Assembly (NCBI GenBank): GCA_030705665.1
Contig: JAUZQA010000149.1
Span: forward strand, 1 to 8,677
From: Bacillota bacterium
GTDB lineage: Bacteria > Bacillota > Bacilli > Bacillales_B > DSM-18226
Direction: 5' to 3'
DNA: 8,677 nucleotides
In this document: positions 1 through 6,142 of the stretch, in pieces
Layout: each line of letters starts with the position of its first letter
Numbering within the stretch: the first letter of the stretch is position 1
Made by a program: the position numbers and the translations under genes
Notes under the pieces: model-generated
What the model saw: only the letters and a program-made list of their open reading frames with translations
What the model was told of the DNA's origin: nothing
The model's database searches: none

Positions 1-448
1 AGTAAAAGAAGAAAACTGTTTCCTTATGGATAACGGGGAAGTTTTGGCTCTCTCTAGTGACTCCGCTCAGGTGGCTGGTAAAGTTCCTTCCGGCTCTATT
101 TACATCGATGGAAGTGGTATCGGAGATATCGGCAATATCGTTCTACGTGACCGCAGAATTCTTTCTGAGGAAGGTTTAGTCGTCGTTGTCGTGAGCATTA
201 ACATGAAAGAATTTAAGGTTTCGGCAGGACCTGATATTATTTCCCGCGGCTTTGTGTACATGCGGGAGTCTGGTGATCTAATTAATGATGCCCAAAGTTT
301 GATCACAAAGCATCTACAAAAAGTGATGGAAAGAAAAACAAGCCAATGGTCTGAAATCAAGAACGAGATCACCGATACGCTTGCTCCGTTCCTTTATGAA
401 AAAACAAAACGCAGACCGATGATTTTACCAATTATTATGGAAATTTAA
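1..448 (+). CDS. rnjA: Ribonuclease J1, C-terminal part (5' end outside window)
   Basis: This is the last 148 codons of an RNase J1-type gene; the frame is already open at base 2 and the true start lies upstream. RNase J1 is a cytoplasmic metallo-beta-lactamase/beta-CASP ribonuclease with endonuclease and 5'-3' exonuclease activity, central to mRNA decay and rRNA maturation in Bacillus. What is visible is the end of the beta-CASP/linker part (ENGEVLAL-like stretch, [22 protein letters not shown]) followed by the C-terminal domain. The protein ends in [13 protein letters not shown], which closely matches the B. subtilis RNase J1 tail as I remember it and favours J1 over the paralogue J2. The catalytic metal-binding His/Asp motifs lie outside the window. 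It is convergent with the ykuV-like gene, with two hairpins between them. The internal ATG at 26 is not a start. Confidence 0.93.
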   Translation, partial: VKEENCFLMDNGEVLALSSDSAQVAGKVPSGSIYIDGSGIGDIGNIVLRDRRILSEEGLVVVVVSINMKEFKVSAGPDIISRGFVYMRESGDLINDAQSLITKHLQKVMERKTSQWSEIKNEITDTLAPFLYEKTKRRPMILPIIMEI

Positions 449-452
449 TTAT

Positions 453-493
453 AAAAAAAGGAAGGAATGCAGGATTGCATTTCTTCCTTTTTT
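453..493 (+). terminator. Intrinsic terminator of rnjA (possibly bidirectional)
   Basis: An A-rich arm ending AAGGAAGGAATGCA (about 458-471), a GGAT loop (472-475) and the arm TGCATTTCTTCCTT run into a T tract ending at 493. There is one G-U pair in the stem. It starts 5 bases after the rnjA stop. The A tract on the left gives a U tract on the other strand too, so it could also stop minus-strand transcription. Confidence 0.85.
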
Positions 494-498
494 AGGTT

Positions 499-531
499 AA
501 AAAAGACCATTCACCAGCAGCGAATAGTCTT
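499..531 (-). terminator. Intrinsic terminator of ykuV
   Basis: On the minus strand the arm AAGACTATTC (522-531), a 9-base loop and the arm GAATGGTCTT (503-512, one G-U pair) are followed by TTTTTT (499-504). It begins 11 bases after the ykuV stop codon and faces the rnjA terminator, so the convergent ends are insulated on both strands. Confidence 0.8.
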
Positions 532-541
532 CTTTAACAAT

Positions 542-997
542 CTATTCCGTTTTTTCCATTTCGTCTAACACTCTGTTTACCCGCTTTTCAAGCATTTTCA
601 TGCCGCTTCCACCTGCCTGAAAGTGGCGAAGATTTCCTTCACGATCAAATACATAATAGGCAGGAACATACTGATTTTCGAACTTATCAGTTAGTTTATG
701 TTCACTGTCAACAAAGATTGGCTGTGTAATTCCATGCTCCGCTGCAATCTGTTTGATTTCTTCGATATTTAAGTCATTCTCGGATCTAGGCATATGAACA
801 GCCACAACATTTAATTTATCTTTATATTGATCGCGGAATTGGTTAACCTGCGGCATAGCTTCTTTACATAAGTGGCAGCTTATTGACCAAAAGTGAATTA
901 ATGTTGGTTTCACACCTACTAATTCATTCCTTGATACCTCGCCGTTTAACCATTCTGTTGCCCCAGTAAGTTCCGGCATTGGTTCACGAAGTTTCAT
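542..997 (-). CDS. ykuV: YkuV-like cytosolic thiol-disulfide oxidoreductase
   Basis: A 151-residue thioredoxin-fold protein. The redox motif is Cys41-His-Leu-Cys44 inside FWSISCHLC, and Pro112 in YVPAYYVFD fits the cis-proline loop. The HFQAGGSGMKML stretch near the C terminus and the overall sequence closely resemble B. subtilis YkuV, which is about the same length. There is no signal peptide or membrane segment, so it should act in the cytoplasm, unlike the related extracytoplasmic ResA/TlpA proteins. The likely role is dithiol-disulfide exchange; partnership with the upstream peroxiredoxin YkuU is inferred from adjacency only. The ATG start is supported by GGAGG at 1005-1009 with 7-base spacing. 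A terminator-like hairpin separates it from ykuU and there is almost no room for a private promoter, so expression probably depends on readthrough or on a promoter inside ykuU. Confidence 0.93.
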   Translation of the reverse strand: MKLREPMPELTGATEWLNGEVSRNELVGVKPTLIHFWSISCHLCKEAMPQVNQFRDQYKDKLNVVAVHMPRSENDLNIEEIKQIAAEHGITQPIFVDSEHKLTDKFENQYVPAYYVFDREGNLRHFQAGGSGMKMLEKRVNRVLDEMEKTE

Positions 998-1021
998 TTT
1001 TAGACCTCCACTATCTTGATT

Positions 1022-1049
1022 AAAAAAGACCTAACATTGGTTAGGTCTT
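1022..1049 (-). terminator. Hairpin with U tract between ykuU and ykuV
   Basis: A perfect 10-bp inverted repeat AAGACCTAAC / GTTAGGTCTT (1026-1035 and 1040-1049) with a 4-base loop is followed on the minus strand by TTTTTT (1022-1027). It lies 18 bases after the ykuU stop and ends 12 bases before the ykuV Shine-Dalgarno. It has the form of an intrinsic terminator; readthrough would set the ykuU:ykuV ratio. Confidence 0.8.
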
Positions 1050-1067
1050 CGTATTTTTATTGAACGA

Positions 1068-1616
1068 TTAAGCATTTAGTGTGGCTTGTCCTGGCTTCCA
1101 GTTAGCAGGGCAAAGACCACCTGTTTGAAGGGCTTGAAGAACACGAAGAACTTCATCAACATCACGGCCGATATTGTTATGGTGAACGACTTGGTACATT
1201 AATTCACCTTCTGGGTTAATGATAAATAAACCACGAAGAGCGATTCCGTTATCTTCAATTAAAACACCGTATTCACGAGATACTGTATGGTTTGTATCTG
1301 CTGCTAATGCATAATTTAAGTCTCCTAGACCATTTTCTTTACGGTCTGTTTTAATCCAAGCTAAGTGCGTATGGATCGTGTCGGTTGAAGCACCAATAAC
1401 AACTGCATCAAGATCTTCAAATTCATCATTGCGTTCAGAAATTGCGGTAATTTCAGTTGGGCAAACAAATGTAAAGTCCATTGGATAGAAGAATAATACA
1501 GTCCATTTTCCGTTTTTCATATTCTCTTCAAGACTTACTTTTCCAAATTCTTTGTTTGGTAATACAGCTTCCATTTCAAAACGTGGAGCTTGTTTACCTA
1601 CCATGCGTTCTGCCAT
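1068..1616 (-). CDS. ykuU: Typical 2-Cys peroxiredoxin (YkuU/AhpC-type)
   Basis: A 182-residue peroxiredoxin that reduces hydrogen peroxide and organic peroxides in the cytoplasm. The peroxidatic centre is FYPMDFTFVCPTE, with Pro45, Thr49 and Cys52; Arg127 in LRGLF is the usual active-site arginine. The resolving cysteine is Cys169 in GGLCPANWKPG, which makes it a typical 2-Cys (obligate dimer) enzyme. Length and sequence match B. subtilis YkuU, a paralogue of AhpC. A GLGD stretch (96-99) resembles the GGLG element of overoxidation-sensitive enzymes, but the protein ends soon after Cys169 without the YF-type C-terminal helix, so it is probably fairly robust. The ATG start has GGAGG at 1626-1630 with 9-base spacing. 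A strong sigma-A promoter and a PerR-box-like sequence lie upstream. The electron donor is not evident; YkuV downstream is a candidate. Confidence 0.95.
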   Translation of the reverse strand: MAERMVGKQAPRFEMEAVLPNKEFGKVSLEENMKNGKWTVLFFYPMDFTFVCPTEITAISERNDEFEDLDAVVIGASTDTIHTHLAWIKTDRKENGLGDLNYALAADTNHTVSREYGVLIEDNGIALRGLFIINPEGELMYQVVHHNNIGRDVDEVLRVLQALQTGGLCPANWKPGQATLNA

Positions 1617-1700
1617 GTTTAATCCCCTCCATAATCTTTGTTATTAAAAATGAGATAACTTTTATAGCAACTCTCATTTGCTATCGTCTTAACAGTTTTT

Positions 1701-1729
1701 ATTATAAATGACAGATTATTTAGAGTCAA
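1701..1729 (-). promoter_or_regulatory. Sigma-A promoter of ykuU
   Basis: On the minus strand TTGACT (1724-1729) is followed after exactly 17 bases by a perfect TATAAT (1701-1706). This is close to the sigma-A consensus and lies about 85 bases upstream of the ykuU start, leaving a leader of roughly 75-80 bases. It is the best promoter in the window. Confidence 0.82.
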
Positions 1730-1736
1730 TATTAAA

Positions 1737-1751
1737 TTATAATTAATATAA
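1737..1751. promoter_or_regulatory. PerR-box-like palindrome upstream of ykuU
   Basis: TTATAATTAATATAA matches the Bacillus PerR box TTATAATNATTATAA at 13 of 14 fixed positions. It lies 7 bases upstream of the ykuU -35 element and next to a peroxide-removing gene, which is biologically sensible. The surrounding sequence is very AT-rich, so a chance match is a real possibility. A site upstream of the -35 is not the usual placement for simple repression. Confidence 0.35.
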
Positions 1752-1896
1752 ATAAAGATTAACTATAATTTAATTTAATACTTTTCCACTATTAAGGCTA
1801 CCCTTTTTTAGTTTAAATTAATCGGCAACAATTTCCAATATAAGTTATTAATTCAATATTTTATCATATAAAGGATTTGAAGAATTAGGGACAAAT

Positions 1897-3018
1897 TTAC
1901 TGATTTCCTTTAAACGATATATATTTCGTAATGGTCTCAATCGCAAATTCAATCGCATCTTCACTTGGCTTTAATTTAGCATGATGAAGACCGTACGGTG
2001 AATTTACACCTAACCAAAACATAAACCCTGGAATTTCTTTTAGCATATAGCCGAAGTCTTCCCCTGTCATTGCTTCTTTGCACTCAATCACATTCGCATT
2101 TGTTTCATGGCTTGCAAATTCCATAAACTCTCTCGTTAGCTCTGGATGATTATTTACTTCATAGTAATTTGCACCAAAGTCGATAGCTGCTTCACATTCA
2201 AAGCCCGTTTCAATACCTGAAATCAGTTTTTTAATGCGGTGTTTTACTTTCTCCATTGACTCCGGTGATAAGGTGCGAATCGTCCCCTCTAGCCGTGCTT
2301 TTTCAGCAATAATATTTTGAACCGTTCCTCCCGTTATTTTTCCAATGGTAATGACAGCACTATCCAGCGGATCAACATTTCGGGAAACAATTGTCTGCAA
2401 TTGGGTGACTAATGAACAGGCAGCAATCACCATATCATTTGTATTGTGCGGATATGCTGCATGGCCGCCTTTTCCTTTAAGGTCAATAAATAATTCAGAT
2501 GTATTGGCAAACAAAAGACCTTCACGAATGGCAACAGAACCAACTGGGTACTCTGGGGCAATATGCAGGGCGACAATCATATCCGGGCGACAATCATGCA
2601 TAATCTCAGATTCCAGCATTGGCTGCGCCCCGCCTGGGCCTTCCTCAGCTGGCTGAAAAATAAACAAAAGATTATCGCTGATTTGATTTTCCACAAAATA
2701 GGTAAGAACTCCAAGCGCAATACTCATATGTAAATCATGGCCGCAAGCGTGCATTTTATCAGGGTGCGTTGATGAAAAAGAAAACTGGGTTTGCTCTTCA
2801 ATTGGTAAACCATCAATATCCGTCCGATAGCCGATTGTCTTTTTTGGATTTATTCCATTAATTTTTACAAAAAGCCCGGTTTTCCATTTTTTTATCGTTA
2901 ACCGTTCTTGCGAAAGTGTTTCTAAGTAATTTACTATATATGCTTGTGTTTTATATTCCTGAAAGCCGAGTTCTGGAATTTGGTGAAGATCTCTGCGAAT
3001 TTTCACAAACGGATTCAT
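1897..3018 (-). CDS. dapL: N-acetyldiaminopimelate deacetylase (M20 family)
   Basis: A 373-residue M20 amidohydrolase, the YkuR/DapL type. It removes acetate from N-acetyl-LL-diaminopimelate to give LL-diaminopimelate for lysine and peptidoglycan (acetylase branch, cytoplasmic). Visible motifs are [17 protein letters not shown] at the N terminus, the metal-ligand segment MHACGHDLH (Cys92, His94), the catalytic and metal-binding QPAEEGPGG (Glu125/Glu126), [11 protein letters not shown], a central dimerisation domain, and a C-terminal GLHHAKLKP histidine. I chose the ATG at 3018 because AAAGGAG (3028-3034) is well spaced and the family starts just before the RRDLH motif. A frame extension up to 3057 exists, but it would encode through a perfect hairpin and adds unrelated residues. 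It lies directly after dapH, whose product starts the same branch. No clear terminator follows it. Confidence 0.93.
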   Translation of the reverse strand: MNPFVKIRRDLHQIPELGFQEYKTQAYIVNYLETLSQERLTIKKWKTGLFVKINGINPKKTIGYRTDIDGLPIEEQTQFSFSSTHPDKMHACGHDLHMSIALGVLTYFVENQISDNLLFIFQPAEEGPGGAQPMLESEIMHDCRPDMIVALHIAPEYPVGSVAIREGLLFANTSELFIDLKGKGGHAAYPHNTNDMVIAACSLVTQLQTIVSRNVDPLDSAVITIGKITGGTVQNIIAEKARLEGTIRTLSPESMEKVKHRIKKLISGIETGFECEAAIDFGANYYEVNNHPELTREFMEFASHETNANVIECKEAMTGEDFGYMLKEIPGFMFWLGVNSPYGLHHAKLKPSEDAIEFAIETITKYISFKGNQ

Positions 3019-3033
3019 AAAGCCTATCTCCTT

Positions 3034-3063
3034 TAAGAAAAGCGTGGATCGCTCCACGCTTTT
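3034..3063 (-). terminator. Hairpin between dapH and dapL (terminator or attenuator)
   Basis: A perfect 11-bp stem AAAAGCGTGGA / TCCACGCTTTT (3038-3048 and 3053-3063) encloses a 4-base loop. On the minus strand the stem ends in TTTT and continues CTTAAAGGAG, so the dapL Shine-Dalgarno starts only about 4 bases past the stem. It sits 20 bases after the dapH stop. The short U run makes it a moderate terminator, which fits partial readthrough into dapL; an RNA-stabilising 3' hairpin is the alternative. Confidence 0.62.
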
Positions 3064-3083
3064 GCGGTTCTTAATATAAAATT

Positions 3084-3785
3084 TTACAGTTGTCTAAGCT
3101 CTTGTTTAATTTCTGTTTTTGATTTGGTTTTTTCATCTATTTCCTTTAATTTTCTTGCAGGTGTACCCCCTACCACTGTATACGGCGGAACATCATCAAT
3201 GACAACAGCTCCGGCAGCTACAATGGCTCCTTTACCAATTGTAATCCCTTCAAGAACAACCGCATTTGCACCAATGAGAACATCATCCTCAACAACGACT
3301 GGTTTTGCAGAAGGCGGCTCAATCACGCCCGCTAAAACTGTGCCAGCACCGATATGGCAATTCTTCCCAACTGTTGCTCTTCCACCAAGGATTGCTCCCA
3401 TATCAATCATCGTACCTTCACCAATGACTGCACCGATATTGATAACAGCGCCCATCATGATAACAGCATTATCACCAATTTCAACTTGGTCACGGATAAA
3501 GGCGCCTGGCTCAATCCGAGCCTTGATGTTTTTCGTATTTAATAATGGAATGGCAGAATTGCGTCGATCATTTTCAACAACGTAATCTTCAATTTTACCT
3601 TGATTGGACTCAAGTGCAGGATTGATATCAGCCCAATCACCGAATACTACTCCGGTTGAGCCATTAATAAAAACCTTTGAATCTTTTCCAAAATCAATGT
3701 CACTTAGTTCCCCTTTTAAATAAACTTTAACCGGTGTTGCCTTTTTGCTATTTGCAATAAAAGAGATAATTTCATTTGCATCCAT
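3084..3785 (-). CDS. dapH: Tetrahydrodipicolinate N-acetyltransferase
   Basis: A 233-residue protein, the YkuQ/DapH type. It acetylates tetrahydrodipicolinate with acetyl-CoA, committing carbon to the acetylase branch of diaminopimelate and lysine synthesis in the cytoplasm. Residues 1 to about 85 form the DapH-type N-terminal domain ([10 protein letters not shown], ending near [11 protein letters not shown]). From about 88 to 205 there is a left-handed beta-helix of hexapeptide repeats such as [27 protein letters not shown] and IVAAGAVV, followed by [13 protein letters not shown] and a charged tail [10 protein letters not shown]. The length is typical, and the sequence closely resembles B. 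subtilis DapH. The ATG start follows GAGGAGG (3796-3802) at about 10 bases. dapL comes next after a hairpin. In B. subtilis ykuN-O-P separate ccpC from dapH; here ccpC is directly upstream. Confidence 0.95.
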   Translation of the reverse strand: MDANEIISFIANSKKATPVKVYLKGELSDIDFGKDSKVFINGSTGVVFGDWADINPALESNQGKIEDYVVENDRRNSAIPLLNTKNIKARIEPGAFIRDQVEIGDNAVIMMGAVINIGAVIGEGTMIDMGAILGGRATVGKNCHIGAGTVLAGVIEPPSAKPVVVEDDVLIGANAVVLEGITIGKGAIVAAGAVVIDDVPPYTVVGGTPARKLKEIDEKTKSKTEIKQELRQL

Positions 3786-3822
3786 TTCAATAAATCCTCC
3801 TCAATATGTATTGCTAGAAATT

Positions 3823-3851
3823 ACTTTAGCAAACAAAAGCAGTGAAAACAA
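3823..3851 (-). promoter_or_regulatory. Probable promoter of dapH
   Basis: On the minus strand TTGTTT (3846-3851), a 17-base spacer and TAAAGT (3823-3828) preceded by TGC form an extended -10 promoter of moderate quality. It lies in the 77-base gap between the ccpC stop and the dapH start, about 38 bases upstream of the start codon. No convincing ccpC terminator is visible in this gap, only a T run. Confidence 0.45.
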
Positions 3852-3862
3852 GAAAAAAGCGG

Positions 3863-4744
3863 TTAATGATTTTCAGCGATGTATTCCTTAACTAAATCAA
3901 CAAACGCTTGAACCTGTTTTAACTGAAAGGCAGAATCATATCCCAAAAGCCATGTATCCCGTTTCAGCGGCTGCTCATTTTCATCGTAAAGCGGAACTTT
4001 TAAGATGTCTTTGTCAGCTGAACTTAAGGTAATTAAGGGCAAAATGGAATAGCCAATCCCATTAAAGGTCATTTGTTTACATGTTTCAATTTGGTCTACA
4101 ACGACCGTCTTTTTAGGAGAAGTTTTAAAATGTCTCATCCACCAATCCTTAATTTCCTGATAATAGTTTGAATCACTTTTAAATTGAATAAATGGGCGAT
4201 TTGTTTCCAGTACTTGTTCTGTTTTGGTAATGTCCCGATCGACTAAATAAAGCGGGTCACTAAAAAGATGAATTTTTAATCCCTTCCAATCAGGTTCACC
4301 CCTAATGATTCCAATATGAACTTGATCATCGTATAAACATTTTAAAATTTCACTGCTCCAACCCGTAATAAGCGATATTTTTACGTGCGGGTATTTTTCA
4401 ATAAATCTTTTTAGTACCTTTGGCAGCCAATTTTGGCCAACAATGGAAGCTACCGCTATTTTTAGTGTTCCCGATACTTCCCCCTGAAGAGATTGGATTG
4501 TTTCTTTTACTTTTTCCTGTTTGGAGAGAACTTCATCGACAAATTGGATAACATGTTCCCCGGCAGGAGTTAAGGCAAGTCCCTTTTGCGATCGGATAAA
4601 TAATCGGGTTCCCCAATCTTTTTCAATTGTTTGCAACCGTTGTGAAAGGGCTGGCTGTGAAACAAATAACCTTTCAGCCGCCTTTCGCATATTCATTTCT
4701 TGAGCCAAAACAGATAATAATTGAAATTCGGATAAGGAGGACAA
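3863..4744 (-). CDS. ccpC: LysR-type catabolite control protein CcpC
   Basis: A LysR-family transcription factor of about 293 residues. In B. subtilis CcpC represses the TCA-branch genes citZ and citB and responds to citrate. The N-terminal winged helix-turn-helix is plain (MNMRKAAERLFVSQPALSQRLQTIE, with RSQKGLALTPAGE as the wing), followed by a linker helix and a periplasmic-binding-protein-like effector domain with KIAVASIVGQNWLPKVL, ISLITGWSSE, HIGIIRGEPDWKG, IQFKSDS, DQIETCKQM and RDTWLLGY. These blocks match CcpC rather than a generic LysR. I chose TTG at 4744: GAGGG (4751-4755) is 6 bases from it but directly abuts the ATG at 4750, and the shorter form fits the family N terminus. If the ATG is used the protein gains two residues (Met-Lys). 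It has its own promoter, and cbpB upstream is closed by a terminator. Confidence 0.92.
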   Translation of the reverse strand: MSSLSEFQLLSVLAQEMNMRKAAERLFVSQPALSQRLQTIEKDWGTRLFIRSQKGLALTPAGEHVIQFVDEVLSKQEKVKETIQSLQGEVSGTLKIAVASIVGQNWLPKVLKRFIEKYPHVKISLITGWSSEILKCLYDDQVHIGIIRGEPDWKGLKIHLFSDPLYLVDRDITKTEQVLETNRPFIQFKSDSNYYQEIKDWWMRHFKTSPKKTVVVDQIETCKQMTFNGIGYSILPLITLSSADKDILKVPLYDENEQPLKRDTWLLGYDSAFQLKQVQAFVDLVKEYIAENH

Positions 4745-4772
4745 TTTCATCCCTCTTTACAAGTTTTCTTAT

Positions 4773-4802
4773 ATTATAATGTGGATTTACATGTGATGTC
4801 AT
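4773..4802 (-). promoter_or_regulatory. Sigma-A promoter of ccpC
   Basis: On the minus strand ATGACA (4797-4802), an 18-base spacer and a perfect TATAAT (4773-4778) lie just upstream of the ccpC ribosome binding site. The predicted leader is only about 20 bases. I saw no clear ATAA/TTAT dyad for CcpC autoregulation. Confidence 0.65.
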
Positions 4803-4848
4803 TTAATATGATGATACAGCGATAAATAGACTTTTTCCTGAAGCAATG

Positions 4849-4879
4849 AAAGAAAAGGCCCCATGACAATAGGGAGCCT
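4849..4879 (-). terminator. Intrinsic terminator of cbpB
   Basis: On the minus strand AGGCTCC (4873-4879) pairs with GGGGCCT (4856-4862), including one G-U pair, with a 10-base loop, followed by TTTTCTTTC. The stem begins inside the cbpB stop codon. It separates cbpB from ccpC. Confidence 0.7.
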
Positions 4880-5330
4880 AATCCATTTTTTTATTTAATG
4901 TTTTAATATGTTTACTTAATTGATTCAGAACAGTACTTCTTGGTAAGATTCCTTCAAATACCCGTTCCTCTGATTCAATACAAATAAATGGATGATTGAT
5001 TAGCAGGTCAAGAGCGGTATTCATGGAGTCACTGGTCTTAAGGCGTGGAACTGATTTATTCATTACTTCTTCAACCTTTTTTTCCTCAAGTGTATCAAAT
5101 TCAATTCGTTCGAGTCCAAGAATGGAATCCATGATGATTGGCATGCTAATCAATCCATGGAGAATATAATGTGGGTCTAAAACCGGAATTGCGGTATAAC
5201 CGCTTTTTGTTAAAACTAACAAGGCATGTTCTAGATTATTTCCGATTTGCACATGTGCAACACGTTCGGACGGTATCATTAAATCCCGAATATTATTTTC
5301 TAAAAATTCCCCACTATGAAGACTAATCAT
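4878..5330 (-). CDS. cbpB: CBS-domain c-di-AMP-binding protein CbpB/DarB
   Basis: A 150-residue stand-alone CBS-pair protein, the YkuL/CbpB/DarB type. In B. subtilis this cytoplasmic protein binds c-di-AMP and, when free of it, stimulates the (p)ppGpp synthetase Rel and pyruvate carboxylase. CBS1 covers about residues 16-75 (VAHVQIGNNLEHALLVL, SGYTAIPVLDP) and CBS2 about 86-145 (VEEVMNKSVPRL, FEGILPRSTVLNQL). No other domain, membrane segment or signal peptide is present. From memory, the B. subtilis ligand-contacting positions include 23, 25, 46, 47, 131 and 132; here they are Arg, Ala, Thr, Ala, Arg and Ser, so only the last is a marked change. The ATG start has GGGAG at about 10 bases. It is preceded by its own promoter and the small zinc-ribbon gene. 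Confidence 0.9.
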   Translation of the reverse strand: MISLHSGEFLENNIRDLMIPSERVAHVQIGNNLEHALLVLTKSGYTAIPVLDPHYILHGLISMPIIMDSILGLERIEFDTLEEKKVEEVMNKSVPRLKTSDSMNTALDLLINHPFICIESEERVFEGILPRSTVLNQLSKHIKTLNKKMD

Positions 5331-5366
5331 TGTCGAAAAACTCCCTAATGTTTTTTTCTAATCTAT

Positions 5367-5396
5367 ATTCTAACACAGCCCTTTAAAAAATGTCCG
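5367..5396 (-). promoter_or_regulatory. Probable promoter of cbpB
   Basis: On the minus strand CGGACA (5391-5396), an 18-base spacer and TAGAAT (5367-5372, 5 of 6 consensus bases) lie in the 77-base gap between the zinc-ribbon stop and the cbpB start. The leader would be about 30 bases. Confidence 0.45.
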
Positions 5397-5407
5397 TTTT
5401 GAAAGCA

Positions 5408-5551
5408 CTACCCTTTACTTGTCTCAATGTTTCTTACCGTATAGTGACAGCGGGGGCAATGGAAAATAACATTTTGATTAGATTGTGCAGTAAGAACGTG
5501 AGTCATCTCCGACTCATATTGGCATTTTGGGCATCTTACAATTGGAACCAT
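5408..5551 (-). CDS. Small zinc-ribbon protein, 47 residues, function unknown
   Basis: A short minus-strand gene of 47 codons. It carries two CPxC knuckles, Cys7-Pro-Lys-Cys10 and Cys32-Pro-Arg-Cys35, spaced 21 residues apart. This is the classic treble/zinc-ribbon arrangement for one structural zinc, with Tyr/His after each knuckle (CQY, CHY). The ATG at 5551 is supported by GAGGTG (5559-5564) at 7-base spacing; an in-frame ATG at 5557 abuts the Shine-Dalgarno and is unlikely. There is no signal peptide or membrane segment, so it is probably cytoplasmic and may bind nucleic acid or protein. It sits between ykuJ and cbpB, near where B. subtilis has ykuK and abbA, but it does not look like AbbA. 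A terminator follows ykuJ upstream, and I see no strong promoter of its own. The coding evidence is the motif pair, the start signal and the fit in the gap. Confidence 0.72.
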   Translation of the reverse strand: MVPIVRCPKCQYESEMTHVLTAQSNQNVIFHCPRCHYTVRNIETSKG

Positions 5552-5607
5552 GATCATTCACCTCAATATATAGTGTACGTTTGAAATTTGTAAGGTAAAC
5601 ATGACTT

Positions 5608-5640
5608 AAAAAGAAAAGGAACCCATTTAAAGGTTCCCTT
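5608..5640 (-). terminator. Intrinsic terminator of ykuJ
   Basis: On the minus strand AAGGGAACC and GGTTCCTTT form a stem of about 9 bp with one G-U pair and a short loop, followed by a T-rich run ending TTTTT at 5608-5612. The stem begins at the ykuJ stop codon. Confidence 0.72.
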
Positions 5641-5875
5641 ACTGAATCAAATCAAAAATTTCAATTGTGATCATATCAATATTGTCAAACTGATAACGCT
5701 TTGGTTTTTCTTTTTCGTTATAAATCTCTAATTCAAACGTTTCAGTTTTTGGATGAAACGTTACTTGACATTTTTTTTCACCATTAACCTCAAAATAGCG
5801 TTGTGTCGGTTCACCTCCGCTAGCTTGTTCTTGAAGGTTTTTTAACCGTGTTAATATTCCTTGAAGCTGTGACAA
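5639..5875 (-). CDS. ykuJ: YkuJ-family small protein (DUF1797 type)
   Basis: A 78-residue cytoplasmic protein recognised as YkuJ by its length and by MSQLQGILTRL, RYFEVNGEKKC and the C-terminal FDNIDMITIEIFDLIQ. The family is widespread in Bacillaceae and has no established function that I can name. A single domain is visible, with an N-terminal helix (LQGILTRLKNLQEQA) followed by beta-rich sequence. There is no signal peptide, and one cysteine occurs mid-protein. The start is TTG at 5875, chosen because GAAAGGAG lies about 9 bases upstream and the family begins with MSQL. It lies between ykuI and the small zinc-ribbon gene; ykuK, its usual downstream neighbour in B. subtilis, is missing. Confidence 0.9.
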   Translation of the reverse strand: MSQLQGILTRLKNLQEQASGGEPTQRYFEVNGEKKCQVTFHPKTETFELEIYNEKEKPKRYQFDNIDMITIEIFDLIQ

Positions 5876-6111
5876 CTGCTCCCTCTCCTTTCAAACGAAA
5901 AACGAAACTATACTGTTATGTTTCACCTTTGACATGTTTCTATCCTTATAGATTTCTTTTAAAATTTTCCTAACGAAAAAAGAATTACATGCCAATATTA
6001 ACAGAATAAGGCACTGCCCACTATTTGTCCAAGCATTTCATTAATATTTTTAAAAAAATTCTCCAAAAAAGGATGGAATTCGCTAAAAAACAACCTTTTC
6101 GGATGCTTTAC

Positions 6112-6142
6112 AAAAGATAGGCCTCCGTCAACGAGGCCTATC
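6112..6142 (-). terminator. Intrinsic terminator of ykuI
   Basis: A perfect 10-bp inverted repeat GATAGGCCTC / GAGGCCTATC (6116-6125 and 6133-6142) with a 7-base loop is followed on the minus strand by TTTTG. It lies 29 bases past the ykuI stop codon. Confidence 0.75.

Noticed and set aside
1481..1711. Plus-strand frame across the ykuU 5' end and promoter
   Set aside because: Antisense to a clear peroxiredoxin gene, hydrophobic low-complexity product, no start signal.
1790..1818. Possible plus-strand terminator AAGG-CTAC-CCTT followed by T run
   Set aside because: Only a 4-bp stem, no plus-strand gene upstream, and no U tract in the minus direction needed for dapL.
3019..3057. N-terminal extension of dapL to an upstream ATG (13 extra codons)
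   Set aside because: It would translate through the dapH-dapL hairpin, lacks a spaced Shine-Dalgarno, and adds residues with no family counterpart; the ATG at 3018 has AAAGGAG at the right distance.
3124..3585. Long plus-strand open frame opposite dapH
   Set aside because: It is the antisense shadow of the repeat-rich hexapeptide gene; low-complexity T/P/A/S composition and no ribosome binding site.
3851..3880. Possible ccpC terminator (T run after CCGC on minus strand)
   Set aside because: No stem of more than two or three pairs could be built before the T run.
5390..5584. Plus-strand 64-codon frame over the zinc-ribbon gene
   Set aside because: No ribosome binding site; the minus strand shows paired CPxC motifs and a good start.
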